DNA of 9,644 nt. Source: Chloroflexota bacterium. Lineage in GTDB: Bacteria > Chloroflexota > Dehalococcoidia > Lucifugimonadales > Lucifugimonadaceae. This document shows, piece after piece, positions 1-5,621 of the stretch (positions are counted from its first letter, which is position 1; every line of letters begins with the position of its first letter). Where the stretch lies: assembly GCA_002730795.1 (NCBI GenBank), contig PCAX01000057.1:1-9644 (forward strand), in the 5' to 3' direction. The notes under the pieces were generated by a model that ran no database searches, was not told the DNA's origin, and saw only the letters and a list, made by a program, of their open reading frames with translations. Position numbers and translations under genes: made by a program.

Positions 1-285
1 GCGAAGGGTGAGGTTGTTGCATGGGATTCTACTAATAGAATCTTGAAGTATATCCAAACTGAATGGGGTGGAATAGATTCTAATAAGAACATTACTGCCT
101 TTGCAGGTACAGAAGTGGTTCAAGGCTCATCGAGTTTGTCGCCGACCGGTACTATTGCATCTGGTGGGATAACTAATCCCGAAATTGCTTATCATTCAGG
201 TGATATTATGTATGTAGAAAACAGGGCACCAATCGTAAGGGCAAGCGATCAAACAGAAAATATTAAACTAGTAATTGAATTCTAA
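1..285 (+). CDS. 8: baseplate wedge subunit gp8, C-terminal fragment (5' end outside window)
   Basis: The reading frame is open from base 1 and ends at TAA 283-285, giving the last 94 residues; the real start lies upstream of the window. The end of the protein, HSGDIMYVENRAPIVRASDQ followed by TENIKLVIEF, closely resembles the C-terminus of T4 gp8 as I recall it (HSGEMIYMENRPPI...DQTEEINILFTF). In T4, gp8 is a dimeric component of the baseplate wedge, bound to gp7, gp10 and gp6. The preceding part (AKGEVVAWDSTNRILKYIQT onward) is less diagnostic. A TTG at 43 is only an internal codon, not a start. A 19-base gap separates it from the next gene. The assignment rests on this C-terminal block only, so a related marine structural protein with the same ending remains possible. 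Confidence 0.75.
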   Translation, partial: AKGEVVAWDSTNRILKYIQTEWGGIDSNKNITAFAGTEVVQGSSSLSPTGTIASGGITNPEIAYHSGDIMYVENRAPIVRASDQTENIKLVIEF

Positions 286-304
286 TTGGTCGTAGGAAAA
301 TAAT

Positions 305-2374
305 ATGGCACAAAAGACGGACTTAAATGTTACGCCGTACTACGATGATTTTGACGAAACAGATCAGTTTCATAAGGTTTTATTTAGACCTGGCCTTGCA
401 GTACAAGCAAGAGAGTTAACCCAATTACAGTCGATCCTTCAGAACCAAATTGAAAGATTTGGTAACCATATGTTTAAGGAAGGAACGATTGTTATTCCAG
501 GGAATATATCTTATGATAGCAAGTATTATGCTGTAAAGTTACAATCGTCATATAATAGTGTAGCGACTAATACATATCTTTCTGAATTTGTAGGAAAGAA
601 TATCACAGGCAATACTTCTGGTGTAACAGCCAAAGTTGTGCATTATGTTGTTACGGACGGCACAGACCCAGATACGTTATTTGTAAAGTATACTGGTTCT
701 GCTACAGCCGATAGTGTAACACCAGTTTTTAGCGATGAAGAAACGCTTGATGCTGATGCAACTATTTCGGGGGCAGGTTCTCCTAATGCAACAGGAAATC
801 CAATAGCTCAATTACAGGCTACAGGAGCTACTGCTACAGGGGCAGCTGTTCATGTTGCAGAGGGCGTTTATTTTATTCGTGGAATGTTTGTTAGAAATAC
901 TGCACAGACATTAGTATTAGATAACTATACAAACACTCCGTCTTACCGTGTAGGTTGGACCGTAACAGAAACTTTAGTTACACCTGAAAGTGATAGTCAA
1001 CTTTTAGACAATGCTTCTGGTTCTACAAACTATGCAGCCAAAGGTTCACATCGTTTAAAATTAACATTAACTCTTGCTAAGAAATCTCTTACGGCAACAG
1101 ATGACACAGATTTTATTGAGTTGTTAAGAGTAGATTCTGGAGTAGTACATAAACATCTCAGACATACCGAATATAGTGTAGTGTCTGATATGATTGCTAG
1201 GCGTACACATGATGAGTCTGGAGATTATGTTGTAAATCCATGGCATATAGATGCTAGAGAACATCTTAATGATGGAGTGAATAGAGGTATCTATACTACA
1301 GCTCAAGATGGTAGTGCATCTAAACTTGCATATGCTATAAGTTCTGGTAAAGGATATATTAGAGGTCGAGGAATAGAAACTATTTCTCCAACATATGTTG
1401 CAACAAATAAAGCAAGAGATACAGATTCTAAAAATAACGATACAATACCTTTTAGTTTAGGAAACTATGTAGAAGTTACAAAGGTCTTTGGTTCTCCAGA
1501 TGTTAGTGATGGAGCCCAGGGTCTATCTACTATTGTCGATTTTAAGTTAGTTAAACTTTACGATACTGCGACTGCAACAAGAGGCACTGCTGAAGGAGCA
1601 TTAGTAGGTCAAGCCCGATCTAGAGGATTTGAATACAATAGTGGAACTGTAGGAGCTTCTAGTTCTAATACAACATCAAAATATAAACATTATCTTTTTG
1701 ATGTGAATATGTTTACTTTAATTACCATGAGTGGTAATGTAAGTCTTACAGCCAATGTTAAAGTTACTGGTGTAACAAGTGGTGCAACTGGAGTTTTATT
1801 TGTTGCAGTAAGTTCCGCAACAGACCTTATTCTAATGCAGACATCCGGAGCGTTTGTTGTTGGAGAAGAAATAACTAGTAGTGATGGTACAGATACTATA
1901 AGCGGTAATCCTACAATATCATCTATAACTTTAAAACAATTTGATCGTGATGTAAAACAAATCTTTATGACACAGACTGCTGGGTCTGGTAAAGATTATA
2001 CTGCTGATACGGTATTAGGTACAGCTAAAACTTTATCTGGAACATATAAGACTGAAACAGGAACGACAAATGCAAATTTGGATGGTTGGTTTTATCAGAT
2101 ATCACTTGAACAGACATCAGATTATAACGAGGAAATGGCACTTGAAGATGGATACTTGTTACTGGAAGAAACTGATGGAGATAATATTCTTGGAGAAACG
2201 GAATCTGGCGGTAATTGTCTGATAACAGAATACGGAGATTACATTATAAATGAGTCTTACGTTATAGATACTATAGATGACCAAGCTACAAATATATTTA
2301 TAGAAACGCAAGCAGATTCAATATTGAATTTCACTGAAGGCAATCCCTTTGGTGAACCTAGAGGAGGTTACTAA
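305..2374 (+). CDS. DUF4815 virion structural protein (baseplate/tail-associated)
   Basis: A 689-residue protein whose N-terminus (TDLNVTPYYDDFDE, then FHKVLFRPGLAVQARELTQL and QNQIERFGNHMFKEG, residues about 5-60) is the hallmark of the DUF4815 family found beside tail genes in marine T4-like phages. Its exact role is unknown; its place next to gp8 suggests a baseplate or fibre-attachment part, which is inference. There are two similar Gly/Thr/Ser-rich beta-type modules, at residues about 95-155 and 485-540, each with a TSGxT core followed by a 'F..gEE' type turn. Near the C-terminus is a short acidic imperfect repeat (EDGYLLLEE, ESGGNCLITE, YGDYIINE, about residues 614-651). The start ATG is supported by AGGAA at 295-299, five bases upstream. 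The stop TAA overlaps the gp15 ATG by one base, so the two are probably translationally coupled. No signal peptide or membrane segment is seen. Confidence 0.85.
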   Translation: MAQKTDLNVTPYYDDFDETDQFHKVLFRPGLAVQARELTQLQSILQNQIERFGNHMFKEGTIVIPGNISYDSKYYAVKLQSSYNSVATNTYLSEFVGKNITGNTSGVTAKVVHYVVTDGTDPDTLFVKYTGSATADSVTPVFSDEETLDADATISGAGSPNATGNPIAQLQATGATATGAAVHVAEGVYFIRGMFVRNTAQTLVLDNYTNTPSYRVGWTVTETLVTPESDSQLLDNASGSTNYAAKGSHRLKLTLTLAKKSLTATDDTDFIELLRVDSGVVHKHLRHTEYSVVSDMIARRTHDESGDYVVNPWHIDAREHLNDGVNRGIYTTAQDGSASKLAYAISSGKGYIRGRGIETISPTYVATNKARDTDSKNNDTIPFSLGNYVEVTKVFGSPDVSDGAQGLSTIVDFKLVKLYDTATATRGTAEGALVGQARSRGFEYNSGTVGASSSNTTSKYKHYLFDVNMFTLITMSGNVSLTANVKVTGVTSGATGVLFVAVSSATDLILMQTSGAFVVGEEITSSDGTDTISGNPTISSITLKQFDRDVKQIFMTQTAGSGKDYTADTVLGTAKTLSGTYKTETGTTNANLDGWFYQISLEQTSDYNEEMALEDGYLLLEETDGDNILGETESGGNCLITEYGDYIINESYVIDTIDDQATNIFIETQADSILNFTEGNPFGEPRGGY
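2361..2367 (+). promoter_or_regulatory. ribosome binding site of gp15, inside the DUF4815 coding end
   Basis: GAGGAGG lies six bases before the gp15 ATG at 2374 and is a strong Shine-Dalgarno match. It also encodes part of the last residues (Arg-Gly-Gly) of the DUF4815 protein. It fixes the gp15 start and shows that the TAATG junction is a coupled stop/start. Confidence 0.8.
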
Positions 2375-3141
2375 TGTTTGGTAGAACATATTACCATGAA
2401 ATTTTAAGAAACACTATCATAGCTTTTGGAACATTGTTTAATGATATTCATATCGTTAGAACAGATGCAGGTGGAACAACTCAACAGTCTATGAAAGTTC
2501 CTTTGGCCTATGGTCCAAAACAAAAGTTTCTTGCAAGATTGAGAGAAGATGCTAATGTTGATAGAAAAATTGCAGTATCTTTGCCTAGAATAGGTTTTGA
2601 AATGGGCGCTATCGAATATGATGGCTCTAGAAAGTTAAATAAAATGATTAAAACTAGAAAAGTGAAAGGTACAAAAGGAACACAAATGGATATACAATAT
2701 AGTCCTGTTCCTTATAACGTAAATTTTGAAATGTTTGTTATGGCAAAAAATAGTGATGATGGAGTTCAAATTGTAGAACAAGTAATTCCTTATTTTCAAC
2801 CAGACTATAGCATTACTATTAATGCAGTCCCTGGTATGGATATAATAAGAGATATCCCAATCGTATTAAACAGTACAGGTTATGAAGATACCTATGATGG
2901 TGATTTTATGACTAGACGAGCCCTTATCTACACATTTTCATTTTCTGCAAAAACTTATATGTATGGTCCTGTTATTACATCTTCCGTAATTAAGAAAGTG
3001 GATGTCGATCAATATGCAGACCTTAAAGAGAAGGCACCTACAAGAGTACGACAATATTCTGTTTCTGGAGTCGAGAAGGCTGTTGGTGCTGATGAAGATG
3101 ACAACTTTGGATTCACAGAAACTTTGAGTGAATGGGTCTAA
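2374..3141 (+). CDS. 15: tail sheath stabilizer and completion protein gp15
   Basis: A 255-residue protein (T4 gp15 is about 270) that starts MFGRTYYHEILRNTIIAFG and continues with LFNDIHIVR, VPLAYGPKQKFLARL and SPVPYNVNFEMFVMAKN, blocks I recognise from gp15 of T4-like marine phages. In T4, gp15 forms a hexameric ring on the top of the finished tail, locks the last sheath and tube rings, and docks the tail to the neck proteins gp13/gp14. The conserved core fills roughly residues 1-205; the last ~50 residues are acidic and probably variable. The start is fixed by a GAGGAGG ribosome site. The stop overlaps the next gene's ATG by one base (TAATG), the same junction type as upstream. In T4, genes 9-14 come between gp8 and gp15; here only the DUF4815 gene does. 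Confidence 0.9.
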   Translation: MFGRTYYHEILRNTIIAFGTLFNDIHIVRTDAGGTTQQSMKVPLAYGPKQKFLARLREDANVDRKIAVSLPRIGFEMGAIEYDGSRKLNKMIKTRKVKGTKGTQMDIQYSPVPYNVNFEMFVMAKNSDDGVQIVEQVIPYFQPDYSITINAVPGMDIIRDIPIVLNSTGYEDTYDGDFMTRRALIYTFSFSAKTYMYGPVITSSVIKKVDVDQYADLKEKAPTRVRQYSVSGVEKAVGADEDDNFGFTETLSEWV

Positions 3142-3584
3142 TGGCTGCTGATTTAAATTTAGCCTTGTCAGAATTTTTAGGTATCACTGGAGGGACTGGT
3201 GATGTTAAAAATGAGATATTGAACGGTGATAAAGAATTGTGGGCTCCTAGGAAGGGTAAATTGATAGTCCGGCCTGATGAACCTGAAGATATGGATTCTG
3301 ACTATAAGTATAGTCGAGAAAATTTCTATAGTCTTATCGAGCGTGGTCAAGATGCCATTGACGGAATATTAGATTTAGCTAAAGAAGGAGAACATCCTAG
3401 AGCATATGAAGTTGCAGGTCAGTTGATTAAGAATGTAGGTGAAGTAACAGAAAAATTAGTTGATCTGCAAGAGAAGATGAAAAAATTGAAAGAAGTTCCT
3501 GAGCATGGACCTAAAAGTGTTACTAATGCATTGTTTGTTGGATCTACTAAAGAACTTCAAAAGATGTTAAAGAGTAATGGCTGA
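3141..3584 (+). CDS. 16: small terminase subunit gp16
   Basis: A 147-residue protein (T4 gp16 is 164). The centre DSDYKYSRENFYSLIERGQD, then AIDGILDLAKEGEHPRAYEV and AGQLIKNVGEVTEKL, is the conserved T4-type small terminase helical core, rich in heptad-like spacing (LVDLQEKMKKLKE) that suggests the coiled-coil oligomerisation region. It forms a ring that recognises concatemeric DNA and regulates the gp17 ATPase and nuclease. Start choice: an in-frame ATG at 3132 would add three residues, but ATG 3141 forms a one-base TAATG overlap with the gp15 stop, exactly as at the gp15 start, so I prefer 3141. Neither start has a strong Shine-Dalgarno, which fits coupling to gp15 translation. Its 3' end overlaps gp17 by eight bases. 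Confidence 0.9.
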   Translation: MAADLNLALSEFLGITGGTGDVKNEILNGDKELWAPRKGKLIVRPDEPEDMDSDYKYSRENFYSLIERGQDAIDGILDLAKEGEHPRAYEVAGQLIKNVGEVTEKLVDLQEKMKKLKEVPEHGPKSVTNALFVGSTKELQKMLKSNG

Positions 3585-5214
3585 TACATATAAAGGAAAT
3601 CCCAATCTTAAAGGTGCTGGCGCTGAGATAAATTTTACCGAAGAACAGGTAAAAGAATTTATCAAGTGTTCTAAAAACCCAGGTTACTTTATAGAGAACT
3701 ATGTAAAGATTGTTAGTATTGATCACGGTTTAATTCCTTTCAAACTCTATCCCTTTCAAAAAGAAATGATTGGGACCTTTCACAACAATCGTTTTACAAT
3801 ATGTAAACTACCTAGACAGTCAGGTAAGTCAACCGTACTTCTAGCTTATTTGGTACACTATTTAATTTTCAATGAAACTATTAGTGTAGCTATCCTTGCA
3901 AACAAGGCACAAACTGCTAGAGATTTACTTGGGAGATTTCAGTTAGCCTATGAACACTTGCCCGAATGGATGCAACAAGGGGTCATCAACTGGAACAAAG
4001 GAAGTCTCGAATTGGAAAACGGATCCAAAATCCTTGCGAGTTCGACTTCTGCTAGTGCTGTTCGTGGTGGGTCTTATAATCTTATCTTTCTTGATGAGTT
4101 TGCTTTCGTTCCTTCAAATATTGCAGAACAGTTTTTTAGTTCTGTGTACCCGACTATCTCGGCTGGTCAAACATCGAAAGTAGTAATCGTATCAACGCCA
4201 CATGGTATGAATATGTTTTATAAGTTGTGGCAAGATGCAGTAAACGAAAAAAATGATTTTGTACCTATTGAAGTATCTTGGGATGAAGTTCCGGGAAGAG
4301 ATGATGCCTGGAAAGAACAAACAATCAAAAATACTAGTGAACAACAGTTCCTACAAGAGTTTGAATGTTCGTTTCTAGGGTCAATAGATACATTAATAAG
4401 CCCAACAAAATTACAAGTTATACCTACAATGGATCCTATAGAATCTAATGGTGGGTTAGACATTTATGAAAAACCTATTAAGGATAATCAATATTGTATT
4501 ACTGTAGATGTTGCTCGTGGGGTCCATGGTGATTATTCTGCTTTTGTTGTTTTAGACATTACAACTATACCATATAAAGTTGTAGCGAAGTATAGAAACA
4601 ATGAGATAAAGCCTTTGGCGTTTCCTGAACTAGTACATACTGTGGCTAAAAATTATAATACAGCACAAGTATTAGTTGAGGTAAACGATGTCGGAGGCCA
4701 GATTGCAGACGCCCTACATTACGATTTAGAGTATGAAAACCTTATAATGACACAAATGAGAGGACGCTTAGGTCAGGTAGTAGGTAGTGGCTTTGGAGAC
4801 AAGGCTACAGAGTTGGGTGTACGAACTACAAAAGCAGTAAAGAAGATAGGTTGTTCCAACTTAAAACAGATGATAGAAGGGGATAAACTTATCATTAACG
4901 ATTTTGATATTATCGTTGAACTATCTAATTTTGTTTCTAAAGGAACGTCCTTTGAAGCAGAAGATGGTGCGACAGATGATATGGTGATGTGTCTTGTATT
5001 TTTTGCATGGTTAACTAATCAAAATTATTTTAAAGAGTTAACCTCTGATGATATCCGTAAGAGATTATATCAGAGTCAACAGAAAATGATTGAAGAAGAT
5101 ATGTCACCTTTTGGATTTATAGACGATGGTATAACTATGACTGAAGAAGCTCCATTTGTAGATGTTGATGGAGATTTTTGGCATCCGGTACAGAAAGCTC
5201 CAGATTATTGGTGA
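3577..5214 (+). CDS. 17: large terminase subunit gp17 (packaging ATPase and nuclease)
   Basis: A 545-residue protein (T4 gp17 is 610). The N-terminal ATPase shows an adenine-binding-like region (FKLYPFQKEM, about 55-64), Walker A PRQSGKST (79-86), Walker B LIFLDE with catalytic Glu174 (169-174) and the coupling motif STPHG (206-210). The C-terminal RNase H-fold nuclease shows the three acidic positions: Asp311 in ITVDVARG, Glu368 in VLVEVNDVGG and Asp467/468 in GATDDMV. All key residues are intact, so it should be active: it cuts concatemeric DNA and powers translocation through the portal (gp20). Translation starts inside the gp16 3' end (8-base overlap). An AAAGAG just before the ATG is only a modest ribosome site. 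The 3' end overlaps the opposite-strand gene at 5205-5480 by ten bases, and no terminator is visible between them. Confidence 0.96.
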   Translation: MADTYKGNPNLKGAGAEINFTEEQVKEFIKCSKNPGYFIENYVKIVSIDHGLIPFKLYPFQKEMIGTFHNNRFTICKLPRQSGKSTVLLAYLVHYLIFNETISVAILANKAQTARDLLGRFQLAYEHLPEWMQQGVINWNKGSLELENGSKILASSTSASAVRGGSYNLIFLDEFAFVPSNIAEQFFSSVYPTISAGQTSKVVIVSTPHGMNMFYKLWQDAVNEKNDFVPIEVSWDEVPGRDDAWKEQTIKNTSEQQFLQEFECSFLGSIDTLISPTKLQVIPTMDPIESNGGLDIYEKPIKDNQYCITVDVARGVHGDYSAFVVLDITTIPYKVVAKYRNNEIKPLAFPELVHTVAKNYNTAQVLVEVNDVGGQIADALHYDLEYENLIMTQMRGRLGQVVGSGFGDKATELGVRTTKAVKKIGCSNLKQMIEGDKLIINDFDIIVELSNFVSKGTSFEAEDGATDDMVMCLVFFAWLTNQNYFKELTSDDIRKRLYQSQQKMIEEDMSPFGFIDDGITMTEEAPFVDVDGDFWHPVQKAPDYW

Positions 5215-5480
5215 GGCCAAGGTAGTCCAACTTCATCATCTGTTACCCGCATATAATATCTATCAGCTTTACAGTGCATACAGACAGGTATACTTTTTTC
5301 TATAAGCTCTAATGCTGTTTTATATTCTGTAGATTTTTTTCCATATCGTAGAATATAATGTTGAATTTTTTTATGATGTGGAAACCAAACTAGATGATGA
5401 GGTGAATCGTGATTGCATACCCGACAAAATTTATCATCAAAAGTTTTTAATAATCGTAAGTGTCTACCTAAATCACGCAT
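5205..5480 (-). CDS. small HNH-like zinc-finger protein, inverted between gp17 and gp18
   Basis: A 91-residue protein on the strand opposite to all its neighbours. Visible features: a first metal pair C19-R-V-C22, a histidine cluster DSPHHLVWFPHHKK (25-38), a helical spacer, and a second pair VCMHCKADR (C67, C70). This arrangement (CxxC, then hydrophobic-x-H, then about 30 residues, then CxxC) matches compact phage HNH nucleases whose second pair normally reads CxxCH. Here the residue after the last Cys is Lys71, so an active-site His may be missing, or the protein may be a zinc-binding relative rather than a nuclease. The start ATG (5480-5478) has AAAGGGAA ten bases upstream and a TATAAATA box behind that, so it looks like an expressed late gene. 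It ends inside the last codons of gp17. Gene reality is likely; the HNH label is inference. Confidence 0.72.
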   Translation of the reverse strand: MRDLGRHLRLLKTFDDKFCRVCNHDSPHHLVWFPHHKKIQHYILRYGKKSTEYKTALELIEKSIPVCMHCKADRYYMRVTDDEVGLPWPHQ

Positions 5481-5490
5481 TTCGTGTGTT

Positions 5491-5498
5491 TTCCCTTT
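5491..5498 (-). promoter_or_regulatory. ribosome binding site of the reverse HNH-like gene
   Basis: Read on the minus strand this is AAAGGGAA, ending ten bases before the ATG at 5480. It supports that start and shows the gene is set up for translation from a leader of only about 19 bases if transcription begins near 5499. Confidence 0.55.
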
Positions 5499-5504
5499 AT
5501 AATA

Positions 5505-5512
5505 TATTTATA
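5505..5512 (-). promoter_or_regulatory. T4-type late promoter for the reverse HNH-like gene
   Basis: On the minus strand the sequence is TATAAATA, an exact match to the T4 late promoter box recognised by the gp55 sigma factor with the gp33/gp45 coactivators. The start site would fall about six bases downstream, near 5499, just before the Shine-Dalgarno. The transcript would continue through the small gene and could run antisense into the gp17 3' end. Position relative to a real start codon and ribosome site supports function. Confidence 0.65.
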
Positions 5513-5550
5513 CATTTCACACTTTAGGTGTATTTAGAAATAGACATAAT

Positions 5551-5558
5551 TATAAATA
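5551..5558 (+). promoter_or_regulatory. T4-type late promoter for gp18-gp19
   Basis: An exact TATAAATA box in the gap before gp18. The predicted start near 5564 gives a leader of about 58 bases holding the strong AAGGAG site. It would drive the two most abundant tail proteins, sheath and tube, as one unit. T4 also transcribes gene 18 from a late promoter. Confidence 0.8.
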
Positions 5559-5606
5559 ATAATAAGAAAAAACAAAAGTGATTTAGTCCCTAGATAATAT
5601 TTAAAC

Positions 5607-5612
5607 AAGGAG
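5607..5612 (+). promoter_or_regulatory. ribosome binding site of gp18
   Basis: AAGGAG nine bases before the gp18 ATG at 5622. It is a strong site, fitting the high copy number of the sheath protein, and it fixes the start. Confidence 0.8.
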
Positions 5613-5621
5613 ATTAATAGA

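Larger units (their letters stand above)
5481..5621. promoter_or_regulatory. divergent intergenic control region between HNH-like gene and gp18
   Basis: These 141 very AT-rich bases hold no gene. They contain two T4-type late promoter boxes facing away from each other, with 38 bases between them, plus the ribosome sites of both flanking genes. This makes the region the transcription start for gp18-gp19 rightward and for the small reverse gene leftward. No strong hairpin is present. Confidence 0.7.

Noticed and set aside
43..285. TTG-initiated 80-residue gene at the left edge
   Set aside because: The frame is open to base 1 and the sequence is the end of gp8, so this is a cut gene, not a small complete one.
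2295..2302. Minus-strand TATAAATA box inside the DUF4815 gene
   Set aside because: It is antisense within a coding region, with no gene in a sensible place downstream; one or two chance matches are expected in AT-rich DNA.
3132..3140. Alternative upstream ATG for gp16
   Set aside because: It would add only Met-Gly-Leu; the TAATG coupling at 3141 matches the junction style of the previous gene pair.
4218..4463. Minus-strand open frame inside gp17
   Set aside because: It is antisense to conserved terminase sequence, with low-complexity Cys/Ser composition and no start signals.
5519..5531. Small ACAC/GTGT inverted repeat between the two divergent promoters
   Set aside because: Only four pairs with a five-base loop; too weak to separate from chance.
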